64,000 nt of DNA from Streptomyces humidus (GTDB lineage: Bacteria > Actinomycetota > Actinomycetes > Streptomycetales > Streptomycetaceae), in NCBI RefSeq assembly GCF_014649655.1, contig NZ_BMTL01000022.1, forward strand, positions 1 to 64,000, given 5' to 3'. A program made the position numbers and the translations under genes. Positions 40,531 through 48,769 of this stretch are shown here, one piece after another. Under the pieces are notes generated by a model. The model was not told the DNA's origin. It did not search any database and worked only from the letters and a program-made list of their open reading frames with translations. Position 1 is the stretch's first letter. The number at the start of each line of letters is the position of its first letter.

Positions 40531-41484
40531 ATGATGGCTTCACAGGGAAGGCACCACACCTCGCACGAGATCGACATCGACGCTCCCCCCGGGAGGGTCT
40601 ACCGCATCATCGCCGACGCCGCCCGCTGGCCCGACTTCTTCGGGCCCACCGTGCACGTGGCGCGCGAGGCGCTTCAGGAGGGCGCGGAACGCCTGCACAT
40701 CTGGGCGACCGCCAACGGGGCGGTGAGGTCGTGGACCTCGCGACGCGAGTTCGACGAGGCGGCGCGGCGCGTCACCTTCCGGCAGGAGGTCTCCACGCCC
40801 CCGGTCGCCGGCATGGGCGGCACATGGACGGTCGACGAGCGGCCGGGGGGCGGCTCGCGGCTGGTGCTGACCCATGACTTCGACGCGGTGGGCGACACCG
40901 CGGAGAACGTGGCGTGGGTCGAGAGGGCGACCGACCGCAACAGCCGGACCGAGCTCGGCAACATCAAGGACCTGGCGGAGCGCTGGGAGCGGCTCGGTGA
41001 ACTGCTCTTCTCCTTCGAGGACTCGGTCGTCGTCGAGGGGCCCGCCGAAGCGGCGTACGACTTCCTCCACCAGGCGAAGAAGTGGCCCGACCGGCTGCCG
41101 CACGTCACCCGGCTCGACCTCACCGAGGACGTTCCGGACGTCCAGCTGATGTCGATGGACACCCTGGCCGCGGACGGGTCCACGCACCGCACCGAGTCGG
41201 TGCGGGTGTGCTTCCCCGAGGAGCGTCGCATCGTCTACAAGCAGCTCGTCCCGCCGTCCCTGATGGCCGCCCACACGGGTGAGTGGAGCATGCGGGAGTC
41301 CGGCCGGGGGGTGCGCGTCACCTCCCGGCACACGGTCGTCGTCAAGGAAGAGGCGGTCGTGAAGGTGCTGGGGCCCGACGCCACGCTCGACACGGCCCGG
41401 AACTTCATCCGGGCCGCGGCGGGCGGCAACAGCATGGCGACGCTGACCCTGCTCAAGGAGTCGGTCGAGTCGGGCCGGGCCTGA
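40531..41484 (+). CDS. Didomain aromatase/cyclase (ActVII/OxyK-like)
   Basis: A 317-residue protein made of two START/Bet v1-like halves (about 8-145, with IDAPPGRVYRIIADAARWPD; and about 160-315, with VEGPAEAAYDFLHQAKKWPD). Didomain enzymes close and aromatise the first ring of C-9-reduced polyketides, which fits the ketoreductase next to it. I place the start at ATG 40531 (GGGGAGAGG site, length equal to ActVII). An ATG at 40498 overlaps the ketoreductase stop (TGATG) and would add 11 residues. Confidence 0.9.
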   Translation: MMASQGRHHTSHEIDIDAPPGRVYRIIADAARWPDFFGPTVHVAREALQEGAERLHIWATANGAVRSWTSRREFDEAARRVTFRQEVSTPPVAGMGGTWTVDERPGGGSRLVLTHDFDAVGDTAENVAWVERATDRNSRTELGNIKDLAERWERLGELLFSFEDSVVVEGPAEAAYDFLHQAKKWPDRLPHVTRLDLTEDVPDVQLMSMDTLAADGSTHRTESVRVCFPEERRIVYKQLVPPSLMAAHTGEWSMRESGRGVRVTSRHTVVVKEEAVVKVLGPDATLDTARNFIRAAAGGNSMATLTLLKESVESGRA

Positions 41485-41497
41485 GTCCCGTCCCTCG

Positions 41498-41544
41498 GAC
41501 GGGGGCGTGCCGAACCGCGGTCCGCGGTTCGGGACGCCCCCGTC
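41498..41544. terminator. Long hairpin between convergent units
   Basis: Arms 41498-41520 and 41522-41544 pair over about 23 positions with one mismatch (GACGGGGGCGT...CCGCGG and complement), between the aromatase stop and the acyltransferase stop. Confidence 0.75.
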
Positions 41545-41557
41545 GGGCGTGCGCGGG

Positions 41558-42562
41558 TCAGCGGCCGAGGGCGTAGCCCTCGGCGCGGAGCACGTCCCGG
41601 GCCTTCACCAGGGCCTGCCGGTCCCCTTCCTGCGTGCCCGGGCGGGCCGGTGAGAGCGCGGCGACCGCGCTGTGGCCGGCCCGGACCGCCTTGTGACGCC
41701 GGGCCAGGGAGGCCAGGCCCTGGCCGGGACCCACCTCCAGCAACAGCTTGTCGCCGTCGGCGAGCAGGGCCTCCAGCGCGGGCCAGAACAGCACCGGACG
41801 GGCGGGCTGGTACGCCCAGTAGGCCGGGCTGACCGCTTGCGCGGCGCTCAGGGGAGCGGCCGTGTAGCCGGAGTAGAGCCGCACCCCCGGCGCCCGGCGC
41901 GGGGCTGCGGCGATCATCCGCTCGGCGCCCTCCAGCACCGGTTCCATCAGCGGGCTGTGGAAGGCCGTGAACGAGGGCACCCGGCGGCAGGCGAACCCCT
42001 CCGAGGCCAGCCGCCAGGCGACCTTGGCGAGCGGCGCCTCGGGCCCGGCGAGCACGGCAGCGAGCGGTGCGTTGACCGCGCCGATCACCACCCCCTCACC
42101 GAGGTAGGGCCCGAGCTGCTCCACGGTCGCCGCGACGGCGAGCATGCCGCCCTCCTCGGCTCGTGCCGAGCGGGCCACCCGGTCGGCCACCAGGCGCGCC
42201 GCGTCGTCGAGGCGGAACACGCCGGCCAGCACGGCCGCGGCCACCTCGCCGACACTGTGCCCGAGCAGGGCGACCGGTTCGATGCCCCAGCTGCGCACCA
42301 GGCGTCCCAGGGCGTAGTCCACGGCGAAGAGCAGAGGCTGGGCGAACGCCGCGTGATCGCAGGGGGGTTCGGGCCGTTCGGCGAGCCACTGCGCGCGCAG
42401 CCCGCGGCCGGCGTCACCCCACGCGGTGAACACCTCGTCCATGGCCTCGGCGAAGACCGGTTCGCACGGGAGCAGTCCGGCGGCCATCCGCGCGTACTGC
42501 GACCCCTGTCCCGGCAGCAGGAGGGCCACCGGCCGGGAAGGCACGGCGGGACGGCTCGTCAC
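41558..42562 (-). CDS. Discrete malonyl-type acyltransferase (ZhuC/OxyP-like)
   Basis: A 334-residue FabD-fold acyltransferase. LLPGQGSQYARM at the start, nucleophile Ser in LLGHSVGEVAAA, and the AFHSPLM motif of malonyl-specific enzymes. Type II PKS clusters with non-acetate starters often carry such a protein (ZhuC, OxyP), which either loads malonyl groups or clears acetyl primers; editing would suit the amide starter proposed here. The GTG start overlaps the cyclase stop by 4 bases. Confidence 0.85.
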   Translation of the reverse strand: MTSRPAVPSRPVALLLPGQGSQYARMAAGLLPCEPVFAEAMDEVFTAWGDAGRGLRAQWLAERPEPPCDHAAFAQPLLFAVDYALGRLVRSWGIEPVALLGHSVGEVAAAVLAGVFRLDDAARLVADRVARSARAEEGGMLAVAATVEQLGPYLGEGVVIGAVNAPLAAVLAGPEAPLAKVAWRLASEGFACRRVPSFTAFHSPLMEPVLEGAERMIAAAPRRAPGVRLYSGYTAAPLSAAQAVSPAYWAYQPARPVLFWPALEALLADGDKLLLEVGPGQGLASLARRHKAVRAGHSAVAALSPARPGTQEGDRQALVKARDVLRAEGYALGR

Positions 42563-43338
42563 TCGTCGACCAGGGCCACGGCCCGCGCCCAGCCGGCCCC
42601 GGCGCCGACGATGCGCACCGGCAGGCAGGAGACGGTGAACCCGGTCGGGGCCGGCAGCGCGTCCAGGTTGGCCAGCCGCTCGATCTGGCAGTACTCCCGT
42701 TCACGCCCCGCGAAGTGGGCGGGCCACAGGACACTCCGGTCCCCGCTCTCGTGGAACTTCTCGATCATGTGGCCGAAGGGCGCGTCGAGGCTGAACGCGT
42801 CGGTGCCGATCACCCGTACGCCGAGGTCGAGCAGCAGACGGGTCGCGGAGCCGTCGAGGCCCGTGAAGTCGGTGAAGTACGCGGGGGTGCCGGCGAGCCG
42901 GTCGGCCCCGGTGCGGAGCATCACGATGTCCAGCGGGTCCGGCTCCCGGCCCGCCCGGTCGAAGGCGGACCGCAGCCGGCCGGCGTCCACGGCGCCGACG
43001 GGGGCGTCCGTGAGGTCGAGGACCATTCCCGGGCGCACGAACCAGTCCAGCGGCATGGCGTCGATGTGCCGGGGCGCGCCGGGGCGGTAGTCCGCGCGCG
43101 TGCCGTAGTGCGAGGGAGCGTCCACATGGGTGCCGGTGTGCGTGGTCAGGGTGAGGGTGTCCAGCGACAGCAGTTCCCCGTCCGGCAGCTGAGCCGGGTC
43201 GAAGTCGACTCCCCAGTTCTCGCGCATGCCGTCGGCCATGTGCCGGGCGCCCTCCGCGGGGGAAAGGACCTCGTGGACGACGGGGTCGGGTTCCCAGACC
43301 CCGGCGTCGACGGGCGTGGACAGGTCGATGATGCGCAA
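42559..43338 (-). CDS. Cyclase of the OxyN/MtmX (kynurenine-formamidase-like) family
   Basis: A 259-residue metal-dependent-hydrolase-fold protein. The metal motif HTGTHVDAPSHY (about residues 67-78) is intact. Members of this family in tetracycline (OxyN) and mithramycin (MtmX) clusters are assigned to closure of a later ring. The start is a TTG at 43338 (GGAG site 5 bases before), reading LRIIDLSTPVDAG; longer frames upstream run through a repeat and are not coding. Co-translated with the acyltransferase. Confidence 0.85.
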   Translation of the reverse strand: MRIIDLSTPVDAGVWEPDPVVHEVLSPAEGARHMADGMRENWGVDFDPAQLPDGELLSLDTLTLTTHTGTHVDAPSHYGTRADYRPGAPRHIDAMPLDWFVRPGMVLDLTDAPVGAVDAGRLRSAFDRAGREPDPLDIVMLRTGADRLAGTPAYFTDFTGLDGSATRLLLDLGVRVIGTDAFSLDAPFGHMIEKFHESGDRSVLWPAHFAGREREYCQIERLANLDALPAPTGFTVSCLPVRIVGAGAGWARAVALVDE

Positions 43339-43365
43339 CGGGGCTCCGCTCTCGTGACACGGCCC

Positions 43366-43448
43366 GGTCGGCCGTGGTTCGGTTCGGTTGGGATCGGTTC
43401 GCGGTGGTTCGGTCGGCCGTGGTCCGGTTCGCCGTGGTCCGGTTCCGG
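43366..43448. repeat. About 20-bp imperfect direct repeats
   Basis: Units GGTCGGCCGTGGTTCGGTTC (43366-43385), GGTCGGCCGTGGTCCGGTTC (43411-43430) and a partial third (43431-43448), with shorter GGTTCGGTT copies between. They fill the spacer between the monooxygenase and cyclase genes. Confidence 0.8.
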
Positions 43449-43456
43449 TGGGAGGC

Positions 43457-45094
43457 CTACGCGTCTCCCCGGCCGCCGTCCCCGGGCACCAGGTGGACGC
43501 GGCGCAGGAGGCGCTCCAGCTCGTCCGCCGCGGCGAGTTCTCCCTTCGCCGCGAGATAGCCGTCCGGCCGGACGAGCGCGTAACCGGGATCCGGCGCTCC
43601 CAGCGCCCGCCACAGTGCGCCGTCCGGGTCCGCCAGCGGATGAGGTCCCGGCGCCGGGTCGCCCCCGCCGACGGTTCGCAGGGAGACCTCCGCGCCGAAG
43701 CGCCGGCCGATCCGCTCGAGGTCCCCGTGACCGGCGCTCGCGGTGGGCCGGACCAGCAGCGTCCAGCGGGGGTCGGTGAACTCCTCGCACAGGGCACGCC
43801 AGCCGGCCGAGGCCCGCGCGGTCTCGGCGGTGCAGCCCACCCGGGCGCCGGGGGCGATGCCGTCGGACCGCTCGGCCGCGACCGTCAGCGGACTGTCCGG
43901 GTAGTCGAGCGCGAGCCCGGACATCACGCGCTGCACCTTGCGTTCCACCTGCCGTCTGACCGGCCGGACGGCGTCGAGGAAGCCGAGGCCGACGGGGAGG
44001 AGCACCGGGGCGGCGGCGTTCTGCAGGGCCACGAGGCCGGTGGCGGTCTTCGTGGACATCAGCAGCTTCTCGCCCACCGGCACACGCTCGGCGCTGTAGC
44101 TGTCGAGCAGCGCGTCGTCGGCGCGGCCGTGCACCACGGCGGCGAGCTTCCAGGCGAGGTTGTGCGCGTCCTGGACGCCGGTGTTCATGCCCTGCCCGGA
44201 CGCGGGACTGTGCACGTGCGCGGCGTCGCCCGCCAGGAAGCAGCGCCCCGAGCGCATCGTGCGGATCATGCGCTGCCGGATGGTGAAGACCGACACCCAG
44301 GTCAGCTCGCGCACGGTGGTGGTACGGCCGGTCCCCCGCGTGATCTTCCGGGCGAACCGCTCGGCGATCACGTCAGGCCGGTCGGCGTGGTCGACGTCCA
44401 CGGTGTCGAGGAGGCGCCATTTGCCGGGCTCGGGGAAGGGAACCATGAGGATGGTCCCCTTTCCGGTGTGCATCCAGTGCAGGCTGTCCGGCGGCAGGTC
44501 GGTGTCCAGCGCGGCGTCCGCCGTCAGCCAGGTCTCGTTGTTCTCGCCGACGAGCTCGATGCCGAGTGCGCGACGGACGGTACTGTGCGCGCCGTCCGCG
44601 CCGACGAGCCAGGGCACGCTCAGTTTCTCGGCAGTCCCGTCGGCGTGCCGCAGGGTCACGCTCACGTGGTCGTCGTGGGAGCCGGCCTCCTCGAGGCCCA
44701 CCCCCCATTCGATCTTCACCCCGAGGTCGCGCACGCGCTCACGCAGCACCTGCTCGGTGAGCACCTGGTCGATCTGGAGGGTGAACGGGAACCGCGTCGG
44801 CAGCCGCGAGAAGTCGGCGTCCAGCCGGGCGCGGGCCCGCCCGCGCTGATGCATCGTGAACTTGTCGACCCGGCGGCCGAGCCGCAGCACGTCCTCCAGA
44901 ACTCCCATCTGGTGGTAGACCTCGAGGGCACGCGCGTGGGTGGCCGTCGCCCTGCTGGTGACGGCCGGCCCGTCGGCGCGGTCCACGAGGCGCACCCGCA
45001 CTCCGCGCCGGGCCAGTTCGTGAGCGGCGGTGAGGCCGACCGGGCCCGCGCCCGTGACGAGCACCTCGGTGTCCGGTGTCTTCCACGAGCCCAT
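43457..45094 (-). CDS. FAD-dependent aromatic polyketide monooxygenase
   Basis: A 545-residue class A flavoprotein hydroxylase. FAD motifs: VLVTGAGPVGLTAAHELARR (about 12-31), the DG motif LVGADGAHSTVRRALG and GRCFLAGDAAHVHSPASGQG. The C-terminal thioredoxin-like region (about 400-545) is typical of the TcmG/OxyE/OxyS group acting on tetracyclic substrates. The ATG at 45094 has a GGAGGAGG site. It is the first gene of a leftward unit with the cyclase and acyltransferase, and is the only oxygenase of the cluster inside the window. Confidence 0.9.
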   Translation of the reverse strand: MGSWKTPDTEVLVTGAGPVGLTAAHELARRGVRVRLVDRADGPAVTSRATATHARALEVYHQMGVLEDVLRLGRRVDKFTMHQRGRARARLDADFSRLPTRFPFTLQIDQVLTEQVLRERVRDLGVKIEWGVGLEEAGSHDDHVSVTLRHADGTAEKLSVPWLVGADGAHSTVRRALGIELVGENNETWLTADAALDTDLPPDSLHWMHTGKGTILMVPFPEPGKWRLLDTVDVDHADRPDVIAERFARKITRGTGRTTTVRELTWVSVFTIRQRMIRTMRSGRCFLAGDAAHVHSPASGQGMNTGVQDAHNLAWKLAAVVHGRADDALLDSYSAERVPVGEKLLMSTKTATGLVALQNAAAPVLLPVGLGFLDAVRPVRRQVERKVQRVMSGLALDYPDSPLTVAAERSDGIAPGARVGCTAETARASAGWRALCEEFTDPRWTLLVRPTASAGHGDLERIGRRFGAEVSLRTVGGGDPAPGPHPLADPDGALWRALGAPDPGYALVRPDGYLAAKGELAAADELERLLRRVHLVPGDGGRGDA

Positions 45095-45308
45095 CCGGGC
45101 CTCCTCCTGGGGTCGGGTCGCGTGCGGAACGCGGGCCTGTCGGCGTCCGGGCCGCACGGTGGTGTCCGCCAGGCTCGGCGGCGCGGCTCGACGCGGGCCG
45201 GAATACCGCTGGAGCGCGCCGCTCGCCCGCCACTCGAGCCGCAGCCGAAGCGCGCCGACCACAGTCGCGCACACCACACCGCTGCAGTTCCGAGGAGGAG
45301 CATCCGCG

Positions 45309-46931
45309 ATGGCTATGACCGAACCGGTGACCGAGGCCGACAGCATCACCAGTGCGGCGCCCCTGACCGTGCTCTCCGGACTGCTCGGCGGCCCGCGCGT
45401 CGACAGTCTGCTCAGCCGGGCGGCGGCCCGGTTCCCGGAGCGGCCCGCGCTGCGCACCGCGGCGGGCGACATCCGTTATGCCGAGCTGGACGCGCGGGTG
45501 AGCGCCTGTGCCGCGGCCCTGCGCGATCTGGCGGGCGGCCCCGACGAGGTGATCGGGATCGCCGCGGTGCTCGATCCCGTGTTCGCCGTCGGCTACTTCG
45601 GCATCACGCGGTCCCGCAACGTCGCCGCGGTCGTCAGTCCCCTGCTCACCGAGGAACGGCTGCTCCACGTCCTCGGCACGTCGGCGTGCCGGGCCCTGAT
45701 CGTCTCCCCCGGGCTCTACCCGGCGCTGGCGGCCGTCCGCGACCGGCTGCCGGAACTGCGGCACGTCGTGCTGACGCAACGCGCCCCGGGCCTCGGCGAC
45801 GCCGCCGACGCCCTTCCCACGCTGGACGAACTCATCGACGGCGCACCGGAGTTCACCCCGGACCCGGAGCAGGGCACGGACGACCGGGAAGCGGAGCGGA
45901 TCGCCGGACTGCACTTCACCAGTGGCACCACGGGCGCCGCCAAGGCCGTCCGGCTCAGCCACTTCAACCTCACCGTGAACGCGGCCCAGAGCGCATACGG
46001 ACACCGGGTCACGGAGTCGTCGGTTCTCTTCAACCATCTGCCGACGTTCCATCTCATGCACCTGACGATCGGCGTCTGCGCCGGCGCGACGCACGTGCTC
46101 TGGCCGGACGACGACCTCACCGGGGCGGTCGAGGCCGCCGCACGCTACGGGGCGACCCACCTCTACAGCCTTCCGATGCGGCTCACCCGGCTCGCCGCCG
46201 AGCCGGCGCTGAGCGAACTCGAGGCTCCCCGGCTGCGCGCGATCCTGTCCGGCGGCTCGGCGCTGCCGCCGGCCGCGGCCTCCGTGCTCGGCCAGCACTT
46301 CGGCGTTCCCGTGCTGCAGGGCTACGGGCTGACCGAGACGTCCCCGTCCACGCACTTCGACGATTTCGACCGGCCCAAGGCGGGCTCGTCCGGCGTCCCC
46401 GTGCCGGGCACCGAGGTGCGGATCGTCGACGTGTACACGCGCGAGGTCCTGCCCGTCGGCGGCAAGGGGGAGATCCAGGTCCGGGGGCCGCAGCTGATGC
46501 GGGGCTATCTGGGCCGCGACCTGTCACGCGACGTCGACGCCGAGGGCTGGTTCTCCACCGGTGACGTCGGGCGCGTCGACGAGGAGGGCTACCTCTTCGT
46601 GGTCGAACGCATCAAGGACACCTTCAAGTGCGACAACTGGCTGGTGTCCCCCTCGGAGATCGAACGGGTGCTGTTCCGGCACTCCGCCGTCTCGGACTGC
46701 GTCGTGGTCGACGTCCCCGACCCGGTGAGCGGGGCGGTGGCGCATGCCCTCGTCGTCCCGGCGGCGGGCGGCGCCGAGCCCGCCGAGCTGGCCGGGTTCG
46801 TCAACGCGAAGCTGCCGTACTACGAGCACATCCGGCAGGTGCACCTCGTCGAGAGCATCCCCCGCTCGGGCACCGGCAAGGTGCAGCGCAGGGACCTGCG
46901 CGAGGAACTGCTGCGCCGGACGACCGGCTGA
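45309..46931 (+). CDS. Acyl/aryl-CoA ligase (AMP-forming)
   Basis: A 540-residue ANL-superfamily ligase. P-loop FTSGTTGAAKAVRLSH, YGLTETSPS, STGDVGRVDEEGYLFVVERI and the C-terminal catalytic Lys in SGTGKVQRRDLRE are all present. Related genes occur in polyketomycin (aryl acid activation) and in oxytetracycline (OxyH). Here it most likely activates the aryl acid from the type I PKS, though activation of a starter acid cannot be excluded. The GAGGAGGAG site precedes the ATG; a second ATG lies two codons on. Transcribed alone to the right, ending at the hairpin 46977-47005. Confidence 0.88.
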   Translation: MAMTEPVTEADSITSAAPLTVLSGLLGGPRVDSLLSRAAARFPERPALRTAAGDIRYAELDARVSACAAALRDLAGGPDEVIGIAAVLDPVFAVGYFGITRSRNVAAVVSPLLTEERLLHVLGTSACRALIVSPGLYPALAAVRDRLPELRHVVLTQRAPGLGDAADALPTLDELIDGAPEFTPDPEQGTDDREAERIAGLHFTSGTTGAAKAVRLSHFNLTVNAAQSAYGHRVTESSVLFNHLPTFHLMHLTIGVCAGATHVLWPDDDLTGAVEAAARYGATHLYSLPMRLTRLAAEPALSELEAPRLRAILSGGSALPPAAASVLGQHFGVPVLQGYGLTETSPSTHFDDFDRPKAGSSGVPVPGTEVRIVDVYTREVLPVGGKGEIQVRGPQLMRGYLGRDLSRDVDAEGWFSTGDVGRVDEEGYLFVVERIKDTFKCDNWLVSPSEIERVLFRHSAVSDCVVVDVPDPVSGAVAHALVVPAAGGAEPAELAGFVNAKLPYYEHIRQVHLVESIPRSGTGKVQRRDLREELLRRTTG

Positions 46932-46976
46932 CCGTCCCGCCGGCCGCCCTGCCCGAGTCCGGCGTGCCGCACGCGT

Positions 46977-47005
46977 GGGCCCGGACCCTGCCGGGGTCCG
47001 GGCCC
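46977..47005. terminator. Hairpin after the CoA ligase gene
   Basis: Perfect 11-bp stem GGGCCCGGACC / GGTCCGGGCCC with a 7-base loop, between the ligase stop and the stop of the small leftward frame at 47012. Confidence 0.75.
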
Positions 47006-47011
47006 GCACCG

Positions 47012-47236
47012 TCATGTCGTGCGGCGCCACGGCGGGGCGCTCCGCCGCGGGCCGGGGGACGCCGTCACGCGGCCCGCCGGCTCCCGGTCCGGCTCCGCCA
47101 CGGCGGCACGGGCAGCGCCTTCCCCTTCGTCGAACAGGGCCGCCCACAACGCGCCGTCCGCCCAGTGGGACAGCCCTATGCCCATCAGTCCCACGGACAG
47201 CACCCGCCAGACCGTCAGCTGCTTCTCCTCGCGCAC
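47012..47236 (-). CDS. Small putative membrane protein
   Basis: A 74-residue frame from a GTG with a good GGGAGG site. One hydrophobic helix (about residues 6-30, TVWRVLSVGLMGIGLSHWAD) is followed by a basic, disordered-looking tail. The shared hairpin at 46977-47005 is placed as if it ended this gene too. No family is recognised. The helix part looks protein-like; the tail may be less so. Confidence 0.45.
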   Translation of the reverse strand: MREEKQLTVWRVLSVGLMGIGLSHWADGALWAALFDEGEGAARAAVAEPDREPAGRVTASPGPRRSAPPWRRTT

Positions 47237-47488
47237 CGCCGCCTCCCTTCCCTCGTTCCCTGGTTCCCTGCTCTTCGGAGCCCTCGGAGCCCGCGGAGCC
47301 TCGATGACTCGGTGCCGTGACGCCTTCCGGGACGAGGGGCCGGACCACGGTGACCGAGGCCGTTCGAGGACGGGTGGATCCATCGTTCTTCCAGGTCGGC
47401 TCGAGTGGTCGTCCGGATGCTGAGGTCCTCCGGCTCTGTCCGCTCACCCGGCGGGTGCCGGTAACCCACGGCGACCAAGGGGGAATCT

Positions 47489-48769
47489 GTGTCAGCGAGA
47501 CGCGATGACCGACGAGTGGTGATCACCGGCATCGGCGTGGTCGCTCCCGGCGGCATCGGCGCCAAGCAGTACTGGGAGCTGCTCACGGCCGGGCGCACGG
47601 CCACCCGCACCATCTCCCTGTTCAACGCGGCCGACTTCCGTTCGCGCGTCGCCGCCGAGGTCGACTTCGACCCCGTCCGGTCGGGGCTGAGCAGGCGTGA
47701 GATCCGCAGATGGGACCGGACCACGCAGTTCGCCGTGGTCGCCGCCCGGGAGGCGCTGGCCGACAGCGGCGCTCTGGGCGAGTTCGACGCGCACCGCACT
47801 GGGGTGATGGTCGGTACCGCGTGCGGTATGACCACCAGTCTGGACCGCGAGTACGCGGTGGTCAGCGACGAGGGTCGTACCTGGCAGGTGGACGCCGAGC
47901 ACGGCGTCCCCTACCTCTACGACTATTTCCTGCCGTCCTCCATGGCGGCCGAACTGGCGTGGCTGGCCGACGCCCAGGGACCGGTGGGCGTGCTGTCCAC
48001 GGGCTGCACGTCCGGGATCGACGTCGTCGGACACGCGGCCGACATCATCAGGGACGGCGCGGCGGACGTCATGATCAGCGGCGCGTCGGACGCCGCGATC
48101 TCCCCCATCACGGTGGCCTGCTTCGACGCCATCAAGGCGACCAGCCCCCGCAACGACAGCCCGGAGACCGCGTCCAGGCCGTTCGACCGCACACGCAACG
48201 GTTTCGTGCTCGGCGAGGGGGCGGCCATCTTCGTCATGGAGGAACTGGGTCACGCCCTGCGGCGCGGGGCGCACCTGTACGCCGAGGTCTCGGGGCACGC
48301 CACACGGTCCAACGCGTACAGCATGACCGGGCTGCGCTCGGACGGCGCCGAGCTGGCGGAGGCGATCCGGCAGGCGATGGCGCGGGCCCGGATCGACGCG
48401 TCCGACGTCGACTACGTCAACGCCCACGGCTCGGCCACCAGGCAGAACGACCTGCACGAGACGGCCGCGTTCAAGCTCGGCCTGGGGGAGCACGCCTACC
48501 GCACGCCGATCAGCTCCATCAAGTCGATGATCGGGCACTCGCTGGGCGCCATCTGCTCCCTGGAGGTCGCCGCGAGCGCTCTGGCCATCGAGCACTCCGT
48601 CATCCCGCCGACCGCCAATCTGCACGAACCGGATCCGGACTGCGATCTCGACTACGTGCCGTTGGTCGCGCGGGAGCAGAACACCGATGTCGTGCTCAGC
48701 GTCGCCAGCGGCTTCGGCGGCTTCCAGAGCGCGATCGTGCTCACCAAGCCCGAACGGCGCGCGGCATGA
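47489..48769 (+). CDS. Type II PKS ketosynthase alpha (KS-alpha)
   Basis: A 426-residue ketosynthase that extends the polyketide with malonyl units together with the CLF. Active Cys173 lies in LSTGCTSGID; the two His are in YVNAHGSATRQND and SMIGHSLGA. GTG start after AAGGGGGAAT. It overlaps the CLF gene by 4 bases (ATGA), the normal coupling for a heterodimer. It heads the minimal-PKS operon KS-CLF-ACP-amidotransferase. Confidence 0.95.
   Translation: MSARRDDRRVVITGIGVVAPGGIGAKQYWELLTAGRTATRTISLFNAADFRSRVAAEVDFDPVRSGLSRREIRRWDRTTQFAVVAAREALADSGALGEFDAHRTGVMVGTACGMTTSLDREYAVVSDEGRTWQVDAEHGVPYLYDYFLPSSMAAELAWLADAQGPVGVLSTGCTSGIDVVGHAADIIRDGAADVMISGASDAAISPITVACFDAIKATSPRNDSPETASRPFDRTRNGFVLGEGAAIFVMEELGHALRRGAHLYAEVSGHATRSNAYSMTGLRSDGAELAEAIRQAMARARIDASDVDYVNAHGSATRQNDLHETAAFKLGLGEHAYRTPISSIKSMIGHSLGAICSLEVAASALAIEHSVIPPTANLHEPDPDCDLDYVPLVAREQNTDVVLSVASGFGGFQSAIVLTKPERRAA

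Noticed and set aside
40543..41331. A 263-codon leftward frame across the aromatase
   Set aside because: It is the complement of the didomain aromatase/cyclase, whose START motifs are clear; the complement has none.
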